From NCBI RefSeq assembly GCF_003943465.1, contig NZ_RJPR01000006.1, positions 1-64,000 of the forward strand: a stretch of DNA of 64,000 nt, in the 5' to 3' direction. Position 1 is the stretch's first letter. Every line of letters begins with the position of its first letter. This DNA is from Streptococcus cristatus (GTDB lineage: Bacteria > Bacillota > Bacilli > Lactobacillales > Streptococcaceae). Below the pieces are notes generated by a model, which saw only the letters and a list, made by a program, of their open reading frames with translations, had not been told where the DNA came from and searched no databases. This document shows positions 56,563 through 64,000 of this stretch, in pieces. Made by a program: the position numbers and the translations under genes.

Positions 56563-56673
56563 TTATTTTCCTTTCAAATTTTCAAACGCCACAAACCAAA
56601 AATAAGTCGCAGCAAAAGCAAGTAGAGCAAGCTTCAGCGCCTGCTCTTTTATATTATTTCTTAGGCTCGTCAT
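56563..56673 (-). CDS. 36-residue phage membrane peptide between holin and endolysin
   Basis: Starts ATG inside the end of the holin gene in another frame and ends 1 bp before the endolysin ATG. Basic N-terminus then one hydrophobic stretch (LALLAFAATYFWFVAF, about 15-30). AAGG lies 9 nt upstream. Size and place fit a small second holin or pinholin-type peptide; not proven. Confidence 0.55.
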   Translation of the reverse strand: MTSLRNNIKEQALKLALLAFAATYFWFVAFENLKGK

Positions 56674-56914
56674 AACTCAAAGCCTTCTGGCTGTCACCTA
56701 GCCCAGCAGTCGTCGGGTCGTTAACAACCCCAACAAGCACAAGCAAAGCAAAGAGTACATTGATAAAGACTAAAATCTTATCAATCGTTACTCCAAGCTC
56801 CAGCTTAAGACCGAAGATGTCGCCCGCTGCCTGCAAAAGCAAGGCAATAGCGGGCACCAGAGCCAGCCAAAAATTCTTGTTTTTAAGACGAACTGTCCAG
56901 TTAATCTTATTCAC
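56654..56914 (-). CDS. Phage holin
   Basis: 86 residues from a GTG with AGGAGG 7 nt upstream. MNKINWTVRLKNKNFW then a hydrophobic segment (about 15-30) and a second one (about 48-66, VFINVLFALLVLVGVV), with the end GLGDSQKALSYDEPKK. This is the phiLC3-type holin pattern. It overlaps the upstream gene by 4 bp. Confidence 0.85.
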   Translation of the reverse strand: MNKINWTVRLKNKNFWLALVPAIALLLQAAGDIFGLKLELGVTIDKILVFINVLFALLVLVGVVNDPTTAGLGDSQKALSYDEPKK

Positions 56915-57318
56915 ACTTTATCCTCCTTGATTGGTAATTTTGAGAATTTCTCAAACAAAAGCTTGATGGCTCCATTGCCACCAAGCTCAACGTAGCTTTC
57001 GTAGAGGCGGGACAGCTCTTCTAGCTCATGCTGGGTAGTCTGGCTACGCCTCAACGCTTTTTTTAGATTTTCCTGCAATCGAAAACGCTGAAGTCGTTGC
57101 AAACCTTTCTGGATCAGGTTTAGATCCTGATTGTTTCTGTTCCCAATATTTTGTATATTCGTCACAGACTCTTTCAGGTCGCCCAAATCTTCGACTAAGG
57201 CTTCGATTCGCTTGTCGGTTTCCTTGCTATTTTGATTGCTGCGATAGCTAAAATAGCTAGGGATAATCACGACTAAGACAGGCGTGAGTTTATCCACAAA
57301 GTCTATTAAATGGTTCAC
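56911..57318 (-). CDS. Phage protein with one membrane helix and coiled coil
   Basis: 135 residues from a GTG; the nearby ATG at 57320 is out of frame and stops at once. One N-terminal hydrophobic helix (LTPVLVVIIPSYFSY, about 11-25) is followed by a coiled coil to the end. Small proteins of this layout precede holins in streptococcal siphophages. Function unknown; it may be a holin-associated protein. Confidence 0.7.
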   Translation of the reverse strand: MNHLIDFVDKLTPVLVVIIPSYFSYRSNQNSKETDKRIEALVEDLGDLKESVTNIQNIGNRNNQDLNLIQKGLQRLQRFRLQENLKKALRRSQTTQHELEELSRLYESYVELGGNGAIKLLFEKFSKLPIKEDKV

Positions 57319-57330
57319 ATTTCACCACCC

Positions 57331-57585
57331 CTATTTTTTCTCAGCTCCTTTTGCCTCCAGCTCCGCTATGATCGCATCCTCAGTGGCATAGACTGCGTTT
57401 TGGAATGCCTGTTCTTGCTTCCGCACTTCGTGACGATTGGCGGCGTAGGCTTCAGCATTATCGACCCAATCGTTAGGTGTTGTTACACCTTTATCGTCAA
57501 TATCTGCAGTCATTGTCTTAATGACTGTGTCGTCAATTTTGATACGACCTACGATTTTAGTTGTTTTTGTGATTTCCAATGCCAT
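57331..57585 (-). CDS. Phage hypothetical protein, tail/lysis junction
   Basis: 84 residues, GGAG before the ATG. Starts MALEITKTTKIVGRIKIDDT; short beta N-terminus, then a charged helix ending ELEAKGAEKK. Overlaps nothing, sits between a 63-residue helical gene and the coiled-coil membrane gene. No family recognised. Confidence 0.7.
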   Translation of the reverse strand: MALEITKTTKIVGRIKIDDTVIKTMTADIDDKGVTTPNDWVDNAEAYAANRHEVRKQEQAFQNAVYATEDAIIAELEAKGAEKK

Positions 57586-57587
57586 GT

Positions 57588-57779
57588 TTATTCTCCTTCT
57601 TTAGCTGGTTCCGTTTCTTTTGCAAGTAAAGCTTCCAGCTCTTCGACTTTCGCTTGCAATTCAGCATTTTTTTCTTGCTCCAGGATCAATCGAGCTTTTA
57701 GTTCAATTTCTCCCAAAGTCGAGTTATCTAGCCGTTCCTTGTATCCAGCTAGCATAAGATTATAAAATTTGTTATCCAT
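57588..57779 (-). CDS. Small phage coiled-coil protein
   Basis: 63 residues from the ATG at 57779, which has AGGAGG 5 nt upstream (a GTG at 57785 would be inside that site). MDNKFYNLMLAGYKERLDNS then a leucine/glutamate coiled coil. It follows the tail fibre directly. Function unknown. Confidence 0.7.
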   Translation of the reverse strand: MDNKFYNLMLAGYKERLDNSTLGEIELKARLILEQEKNAELQAKVEELEALLAKETEPAKEGE

Positions 57780-57788
57780 AAACACCTC

Positions 57789-60700
57789 CTAAATTAGCTT
57801 GCCGTTAGGAATATTCCCAACGATAGGGAAATCATCAACGGTAGTATAGGTAACCGTTCCAGACCAAACATGATTTCCGGTTTTATTGTTTGTAAAACGA
57901 ATACTTCCGTCGGTCTCTAGATGGACGATGCACGTTGCATCAATTGTCGCATTGACATTTCCAGTTAAAGTCAAGTGAGCTTGTGATATTGGACGGAATC
58001 CATTCGGAATTCTCTCGCTAGCACGAGCGTTCTCGACTATCTGATTGATATTAGTGATAATCCGTGTCACAGAGATTGTGACCAGATTCCCAATCCGAAC
58101 GAAGGTTGCGCTGACACCCCACATGAGGTTAGATGTCGCTTGCAACCTTATTTTCTGTAAAGCAACATCAATGCTAAGCATAGAGTAGGAATTTGAGTAC
58201 CCCAAACTCCAGGAACCTGTGCCACCCTGCGCTTGAGCATAATTGATTTTCTGAAATTCCATCACCTCAGGAGATACTCGCATAGTATGACTTACTCTAT
58301 CTCTGTTATCGTAAGCGTTCATTAACAGGCCATTTGGTAAAAGCATGATTTCTTCTTTTGGGATGTGGATTCTTGGGCCTGATCTATTGTAATTGGTTAT
58401 TTTCACGTTATTTCCAATTACTACTTCACCATTTGTGCTATTGGTTCGATATTCGTTTACAATTTCGCCAGATCTCACCCTGCCGAGATTGGCGCTCAAA
58501 GCAGATAGCTCGCCCACAATGTTCAGTTTATCAGCTGTGATGGATCCGTTAACAATCATGTCGCCTTTGACTTTCAACAAACGAGCGATAATCTCAACGT
58601 TTTCTGAGCGCTGAGCAATCATGCTGGCCAAGGTCTGGCCGTTGATGGTCTTCTCAACGCTAGAGATGATCCCGCCCTCATTGATTTTCACTTGGCTTTT
58701 TCTGAGGACAGAGTTACTAAGCTCTTGCACAGCTTGTGTGATTTGATTAGCTCGCTGAGTTAGCTCTGTTTGTGAGACTTTACCAGCAACTTGCTGGGTA
58801 ATCGTAGACAGCTGACCCTCTGCCGTGCGCTTAAACTCCGCAAAGCTAGTCTTAGTCTCGTTAAGCCCAGTCTCGACCTTGCCGACCTTGTTTAAGGTCT
58901 CTTGGGCTGATTGCTTCCAAGTGTTAAAGCTCGTCAATGATCCGTTAGCTGTATTAAGAGCGGCTTGCACGCTGGCCAGTTGGCCGTCTATGTCTTGCTT
59001 GTACTCAGCCAGCTTAGTGTCTGCGTAGGCCGTTGTGTCTTCTGGGGCTGGTGACCAGTCTGTTGGGATAGTGCCTGTCTCTAGCTTAAATTTAGCTTTA
59101 TCTTTATCTAAAATTAAATTTTCAAATGAGATAGCTAAATATCTAGCGTTTTGAGTCGGTTTGATAGTTCGTTTTAAGTAGCCATTAAACCAAAACGTTG
59201 AGTAACCATTCGCAACAGGGTTGCGTTGCTCATCAAATAGCTGCAAACCTACCCACAGCCTCTTTCCTTGAGGTTCCAGCTCCCAAACTTGCAAAATATA
59301 ATCTGTGCTTTTAATCTCGATTAGATTTGAGTAAACATAATTCCGGTCCCTTTTGAGACCGTTTTGATAGTAGCCCTCAGAATTAAAATTAGCATAAGCT
59401 AGTAAGTTAGCACCACCTACTGTCAGCTCCTCAAACCTTCTCGTTAGCCCTCGCACATCTTCTGCATATGTAGCCTTGGCAACATATCCAGCCTCAATGA
59501 GCTTGCGCTCGGCAGTCAGCTGGCGTGCAGTCTCCTCACGAGAGTGGCTTAGCAAGGCTTCCGCTCTCGTGCCGTCTGTGCTGACGTAAGCCTGCACCGC
59601 TGACAAGTCTGTCCGCAACCCCTGAGCCGTGCGCTCAAAGGTCGCTTTAGCCTCTGTGATGAGGCCTTCGGTATCTTCTGGAGCAGGCGACCAGTCTGTC
59701 TTAAATGAGCCTTGCTCTACCTTAACCTCCCAAACGCTTTTGAGCTTTTGGGTGTCTTTATGATAGGTATTTACTCGTAAGTGATAGGTGCCAGTCGGAC
59801 GATTCCAGACAAACTCTGTACCAGTCGTGCCAGTTTTGGCGTCGGACACGATTTGGTAGTTTGATACAGTTTTGTCCATTATCCAAAGCACAACATTATC
59901 TGACTCTTTAAGTCCGTCATGGTGAGAGGTAAAGGTTCCATCAGTTTTAGCAGATATTCGATATCTTTGTCCATTAACCATGTAGACAGATGTCTCGTTG
60001 TGATAAAGTACATTATTATCAAAATTCGTAGGATTTCTGTTCGGCTTAAACGGGCCTTTTGAACCCTTCAGCAAGTTCCGACCACCAACAACCTGACTCG
60101 CTATCTCCTCGCGGATTCCAGCAGCGGTCTGCTCGACCTCGGCCTTGCTGGCCTTGTCGCCAAGCTTGCCAGTGATGCGGGCTAAATTCTGCGTGTTTGA
60201 CTGCTCGTATACTGTTTGCTGGGTTCGGATAGCACCAACATCAGATCGGATTTGGGCAATGTTGGTAGACAACTGACTCTGAGCCTGCGTCAGGTTCGCC
60301 CTAACCCCTTCCAGATTATTTTTGACATCTGTCAATTGGGTTTGAGCTGCTGTTACAGCTTTTTTTAATTCTGCAGTATCAGCTGGGTCTCCTCGCTCTC
60401 CCTTTGGTCCTTGCGGCCCTACAGCTCCCTGTGGCCCACGTTCACCTTGAGGGCCTCTAGCTCCAGTTGCTCCAGTTGCTCCAGTTGCTCCAGTAGACCC
60501 TTTCGGCCCTTGTGGCCCTGGGTCGCCTTTAGCTCCATTTTGACCATCATTGACATTGGTAAAGGTCAGTTGTTCTCTAGCTACTTCTTGTCCTTTTACC
60601 AAGGCTATAGCCGTCAAGGTAAGAGATTCCCTCATCCCTGCCGCTGTGACCTTATGGTTTGGAGCTTGTCCAAAATCCTCGTTATCAATCAGCCACTTCC

Positions 60701-61964
60701 AAGTGCATTCCACAGTCTTATTGCCCTTTTTAAGCGTTGGAAAGACCGTTGATTCTCCCTGGTTGTTTTTGAATACAACACCTTTGTCCGTAGCTAGCTT
60801 AATGACATAGGGAGCTGCCTCTTCGGCCAGTTCCTCCACCCGTTTCAGCAATTCACTAGCTATCTGACTAGACTTTCTTTCAAAGTTTGTCAAAGTCGTC
60901 TTATCTGTTTTAGCACCAAGCAAGGATTCTGTCTGCTCACTAATACGAGCTTGTACGTAGAGAGGGGGGGCATAATGTTCAGAGTCAATCAGCGTCAGCG
61001 TGTCGCCAATTTCTCCGTTGACCTTTCCCTCTGTACTGTATGAAATTTTCGGTACACATCGCTTTTTCAGCTCTGAGAGTAAATACCCAAACAGAGCCTC
61101 TTTTGAGGCATGTTCTGTCTCTCCATTTTCTAGGATAATCCAGCCATCATCTGTTTTTTTGGTAACAGACGGGAATTGGTCACGAGATTGCGGGGCGTAG
61201 ATAGTATTTCCTTGACTATAAAAGATAAGGTTTCCTTTATCGTCATAGATTTTTTTATCTAGACCAGCTATAGTCAAGCCGTCTTTGCCGCTTCCTCTGA
61301 TAGCCGTCTTGATGTCGTTGATATCATCTGAGTAGTTAATGACTTTTAAGTCTTTCCCTACTCGGATAGGTAGTCCGGTCTTAACCTTACCCAGATTGCC
61401 AGCACGGTAGATGTTGAGGATGTGCCGTTTCAGCGAGTAGTCTCTGTTAAGCTCCGTCACAAACTCAAGCTCAGCTCCAAAGCTATTAGCGATAGAGTAT
61501 AGTCGAGCTAGCACCGTGTCAGTCCCCGACCATTCTAATTTAATGCTCTTATCAGCAATCTCGTTAATTCCGACTTCAAGTGCGTGCTCAGGATCAAAAA
61601 CATCCACATACTCTCGGATGCTCATGGCTCTGCTAGCTTTATAAGCTCCTCGCTTCTCCTCATTAGCTTCCAGACTCAAAGAGTAAGCCGTGATTTCCAT
61701 CTGATAGCCTGTCTTCTTGATAGACTTGATAGTCATCCAATAATCTTTTCCCTTAAACCTAAATGCCAAACGGCAACCACTTTTTACTTTTGCGATGTCC
61801 TTTGAGCGATATTTGATGACCAGATAACTACACGAGCCTTTCAAAAAACGAGTCAGATCGGCTGCATGATACTTAATTCCATTTTGATTATCAAAAAAAC
61901 CGACAACATGCGTGTCAGTTGAGTCTCTAATAGCAATTCTCACATTGTTTTTCACTAAGTCCAA
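57789..61964 (-). CDS. Phage tail endopeptidase/fibre (Tal) with collagen-like stretch
   Basis: 1391 residues. The first 360 residues form the prophage tail/endopeptidase region (IREYVDVFDPEHALEVGIN, then VGKDLKVINYSDDINDIKTA). A collagen-like Gly-X-Y run spans about 474-526. A helical part follows, then two similar lectin-like modules, each ending with TDWSPAPEDT (about 640-760 and 835-975), another coiled coil, and a C-terminal receptor-binding region with RIPNGFRP. It should open the cell wall and bind the host surface. It overlaps Dit by 10 bp. Confidence 0.88.
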   Translation of the reverse strand: MDLVKNNVRIAIRDSTDTHVVGFFDNQNGIKYHAADLTRFLKGSCSYLVIKYRSKDIAKVKSGCRLAFRFKGKDYWMTIKSIKKTGYQMEITAYSLSLEANEEKRGAYKASRAMSIREYVDVFDPEHALEVGINEIADKSIKLEWSGTDTVLARLYSIANSFGAELEFVTELNRDYSLKRHILNIYRAGNLGKVKTGLPIRVGKDLKVINYSDDINDIKTAIRGSGKDGLTIAGLDKKIYDDKGNLIFYSQGNTIYAPQSRDQFPSVTKKTDDGWIILENGETEHASKEALFGYLLSELKKRCVPKISYSTEGKVNGEIGDTLTLIDSEHYAPPLYVQARISEQTESLLGAKTDKTTLTNFERKSSQIASELLKRVEELAEEAAPYVIKLATDKGVVFKNNQGESTVFPTLKKGNKTVECTWKWLIDNEDFGQAPNHKVTAAGMRESLTLTAIALVKGQEVAREQLTFTNVNDGQNGAKGDPGPQGPKGSTGATGATGATGARGPQGERGPQGAVGPQGPKGERGDPADTAELKKAVTAAQTQLTDVKNNLEGVRANLTQAQSQLSTNIAQIRSDVGAIRTQQTVYEQSNTQNLARITGKLGDKASKAEVEQTAAGIREEIASQVVGGRNLLKGSKGPFKPNRNPTNFDNNVLYHNETSVYMVNGQRYRISAKTDGTFTSHHDGLKESDNVVLWIMDKTVSNYQIVSDAKTGTTGTEFVWNRPTGTYHLRVNTYHKDTQKLKSVWEVKVEQGSFKTDWSPAPEDTEGLITEAKATFERTAQGLRTDLSAVQAYVSTDGTRAEALLSHSREETARQLTAERKLIEAGYVAKATYAEDVRGLTRRFEELTVGGANLLAYANFNSEGYYQNGLKRDRNYVYSNLIEIKSTDYILQVWELEPQGKRLWVGLQLFDEQRNPVANGYSTFWFNGYLKRTIKPTQNARYLAISFENLILDKDKAKFKLETGTIPTDWSPAPEDTTAYADTKLAEYKQDIDGQLASVQAALNTANGSLTSFNTWKQSAQETLNKVGKVETGLNETKTSFAEFKRTAEGQLSTITQQVAGKVSQTELTQRANQITQAVQELSNSVLRKSQVKINEGGIISSVEKTINGQTLASMIAQRSENVEIIARLLKVKGDMIVNGSITADKLNIVGELSALSANLGRVRSGEIVNEYRTNSTNGEVVIGNNVKITNYNRSGPRIHIPKEEIMLLPNGLLMNAYDNRDRVSHTMRVSPEVMEFQKINYAQAQGGTGSWSLGYSNSYSMLSIDVALQKIRLQATSNLMWGVSATFVRIGNLVTISVTRIITNINQIVENARASERIPNGFRPISQAHLTLTGNVNATIDATCIVHLETDGSIRFTNNKTGNHVWSGTVTYTTVDDFPIVGNIPNGKLI

Positions 61965-63463
61965 GCCTCCTCAATCTCAGCATAGGCACTAGCCACCTCA
62001 GAGAAGCTAGAGACTAACAGCTGTACTTTTGTTTCTCCAGGAGGTGCTAAAAAAAACTGTGACCCCAAAATCTCATCATCAGGAGCTAGCAAGCCATTGA
62101 CATACAGCCTACCCGGTTCATCCGGATTGATCTCACCACTAGCATCGATAAAAAGTTCAGAGTGAGCAGGATAGCGATTAGGTACATCTCGCCAAAAAGG
62201 CACATTCAGCTTAAAAAATGAAAAATCATTTAAATACTGATGTGTGACGATTTGGTCATTCGTGTTTCTGCCATTTATCTGCCCACAGAAAAACTGTACC
62301 TTGCTAGCTTCTACATTCTTAATTCCTGATTCAAAATAAGAGAAATACTGACCATACCAAAAGAAAGTGACCTTATCACCCTCTTTTCGCAAGTCAAACA
62401 TATTCCTATTTTGATTTCTGGCTTCAGTTCCGTAGGGGTTATCAGTTACCCAAAAACTAGGAGTAAAGTCAATCTTATGTTTGATATGACTTCCTCCCTT
62501 GCCATCACCAAGCAAAAAATAAACGCTAGCCCGGTTTCCAACTCGGTCATGTTTCTCAATAGCCATCCCAGCGATAAAACGATTGGCATTGTCTACAACA
62601 GCCAAACACCAAGCGCCTGTCTGCCCCATCAGCCCAGTTTCAAACCAAGCTCGTGCCCAGATGTACCATTCTGTAGCTCCTACAGACAAGTTGAACTCCT
62701 TGATAGCACCGAAAAAGGGATTATTCCCTGTATTATTAAATCCCCTAGGTAAAAGACCCAACCGTCCATTAAAAGCCGTATCAGCTGACATCGTTGTGAC
62801 AGCTTTCTTTCCTTGATTCTCGTAAAATACCGTACCATTTTGCCAGTTAGCAAAGTCTCCACCCTGATTACTAGCTAGAGTAACGTTTTTCTTTTCCTGC
62901 ACAAAGTCTGATTCTTCAAACTTCCCATATTGAATAGCCCCATATTGACTAACGATCGCTACAAACCCAGATTCCTTTTTAAGTTTGATTTTGTAGTCAA
63001 TCGGCACAGGCTCACTACCTGTATTATTGATAATGGCTTCCCAAATTCCCTGAGCATTTTTAGTAAATTCAAAGCGCTTCGGATTCTTAGCATGCCCCAG
63101 ACCATCTGCAATGTTAAAGTTGATAGTCCCTTTACCGTTAAAACGGATTTCCTTAAAATTCAGATCCCCGCCAGGAATCGCATAAAAGACACGGTCAGGC
63201 AGATGGCTGAAGGTCAGCTCTTTCGGTTCAGATACATTGAGAGCCGTCTGTAAAGCATCATAATCAGCCACACTATCATATGCTACATAAAAGGGTACAG
63301 AGATCTTCTTCAATTTCTTTCGAGTCTTGACAAACTCTGCACCACTCATCGTTGGATACTCCTGAAAAGTCGGGTCATGGTCTGCACCGTTAAAAGCGGT
63401 GAACCCATCTAAAACAGTAATCCATTTTGTCAATTCAACGTCGTTAAAATGTACTTTTATCAA
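61955..63463 (-). CDS. Phage distal tail protein (Dit) with carbohydrate-binding-like insertion
   Basis: 502 residues, roughly twice a minimal Dit. The N-terminal part (about 1-140) is Dit-like: TRKKLKKISVPFYV and FSHLPDRVFYAIPGG. A long beta-rich segment (about 215-405, GATEWYIWARAWFETG) is inserted before the C-terminal part (IDASGEINPDEPGRLYVNG). Evolved Dits of streptococcal and lactococcal phages carry sugar-binding modules in this place. It forms the baseplate hub. Confidence 0.85.
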   Translation of the reverse strand: MIKVHFNDVELTKWITVLDGFTAFNGADHDPTFQEYPTMSGAEFVKTRKKLKKISVPFYVAYDSVADYDALQTALNVSEPKELTFSHLPDRVFYAIPGGDLNFKEIRFNGKGTINFNIADGLGHAKNPKRFEFTKNAQGIWEAIINNTGSEPVPIDYKIKLKKESGFVAIVSQYGAIQYGKFEESDFVQEKKNVTLASNQGGDFANWQNGTVFYENQGKKAVTTMSADTAFNGRLGLLPRGFNNTGNNPFFGAIKEFNLSVGATEWYIWARAWFETGLMGQTGAWCLAVVDNANRFIAGMAIEKHDRVGNRASVYFLLGDGKGGSHIKHKIDFTPSFWVTDNPYGTEARNQNRNMFDLRKEGDKVTFFWYGQYFSYFESGIKNVEASKVQFFCGQINGRNTNDQIVTHQYLNDFSFFKLNVPFWRDVPNRYPAHSELFIDASGEINPDEPGRLYVNGLLAPDDEILGSQFFLAPPGETKVQLLVSSFSEVASAYAEIEEAWT

Positions 63464-64000
63464 TCAAGTCCACCCCAATCCATCGACAGCTTTAAGAATA
63501 GTCTGTCGTTTCTCTTGTTCTTCTGCTATCGGTTCAGCTAGTATTTGAGAGACTTCTCTCGTATCTACTTGCTGAGACACGATGACTGGCCGATTAGCCA
63601 ACTTAACAATGGTTTCCAGAAGCGTAGATTCCTTGTCCCGGTTATGATCAGGATCAAGTATCTGATCCAGCAATTTACTAGATGTCAAGGCAACTTGCAC
63701 CTCGTTATTTCCCAAAACTCCTAAATCAGGAGCTAATATTTCATCTCCAAAACTGTCAGCAATCGAACCAGCCATGCCACTAACAGTCTTTTTGACCTCT
63801 TTAAACTTTTCTTTTAGGCTCTTATCAAGCCCTCCCATGATTGCATTACCAGCAGGGATCAATAGCTTACGGTCATACTCGATTGGTCCCTTGTGATCAC
63901 GGATCCAGCCTGCGATACCGCCGACAAAATCCGTCACACTACCCCAAGCAGATTTCAGACCGCCCAAGAAGCCATCAAGGATAGCTCGGCCAGCATCCCA
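63464..64000 (-). CDS. Phage tape measure protein, C-terminal fragment
   Basis: The frame is open to the window edge (179 codons seen). It includes [20 protein letters not shown] and [19 protein letters not shown], a C-terminal block common in siphovirus tape measures. The rest lies beyond the edge. It sits directly before dit, the standard tail order. Confidence 0.88.
   Translation of the reverse strand, partial: WDAGRAILDGFLGGLKSAWGSVTDFVGGIAGWIRDHKGPIEYDRKLLIPAGNAIMGGLDKSLKEKFKEVKKTVSGMAGSIADSFGDEILAPDLGVLGNNEVQVALTSSKLLDQILDPDHNRDKESTLLETIVKLANRPVIVSQQVDTREVSQILAEPIAEEQEKRQTILKAVDGLGWT

Noticed and set aside
60385-60543. A host collagen-like surface protein
   Set aside because: The Gly-X-Y stretch is an internal part of the phage tail protein in one continuous frame.

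Overview
The window comes from a low-GC Firmicute, almost certainly an oral Streptococcus of the sanguinis/mitis type. The evidence is the accessory Sec (aSec) locus with a serine-rich-repeat (SRR) adhesin, the streptococcal division cluster order murD-murG-divIB-ftsA-ftsZ-ylmE-sepF-ylmG-ylmH-divIVA-ileS, the treP-treC/treR pair and small streptococcal families such as DUF1827, DUF3165 and YqgQ. The species cannot be fixed from the sequence alone. Nearly all genes are on the minus strand.

Positions 1-22229 hold the aSec/SRR locus, read right to left: gly-like glycosyltransferase, secY2, asp1, asp2, asp3, secA2, three genes that are not part of the textbook locus, gtfA, gtfB, asp4, a terminator, then the SRR adhesin with its own promoter. 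The adhesin runs off the left edge. The three extra genes are a 971-residue serine-rich acidic protein with neither signal peptide nor LPXTG, a shortened and altered family 1 glycosidase, and a DivIVA-like coiled-coil protein. A terminator and a new promoter split the locus between the glycosidase and the DivIVA-like gene. GtfA/GtfB should start O-glycosylation of the adhesin in the cytosol. Gly, and perhaps the glycosidase, could alter the glycan. Asp1-3 with SecA2/SecY2/Asp4 would export it. No asp5 was seen.

Positions 22444-28290 carry pflA (pyruvate formate-lyase activation) and a trehalose unit: treP and treC on minus, treR divergent on plus. A CcpA-type cre overlaps the treP promoter, and a 11-codon leader ORF overlaps the treP start.

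Positions 28407-32739 form a small accessory island. It has three tandem copies of a membrane-anchored protein (the first-transcribed copy frameshifted), a lipase-like protein with a helical C-terminus, and two small helical proteins. This matches the reverse-domain type VII secretion toxin class (TslA-like) with partner and immunity genes. No type VII core genes are in view.

Positions 32813-55402 are housekeeping: a CBS-domain transporter, ATP-dependent PEP carboxykinase, an AI-2E family permease, DUF1827, Nudix, ileS with a T-box, the division/cell-wall cluster, a DUF3165 protein, typA, an RsuA-type pseudouridine synthase, a rhodanese without its cysteine, and yqgQ.

Positions 55712-64000 are the tail and lysis end of a siphovirus-type prophage: tape measure C-terminus, a Dit enlarged by a carbohydrate-binding-like insertion, a 1391-residue tail endopeptidase/fibre with a collagen-like stretch, small proteins, holin, a 36-residue membrane ORF and a CHAP-SH3 endolysin. 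The prophage continues past the right edge.
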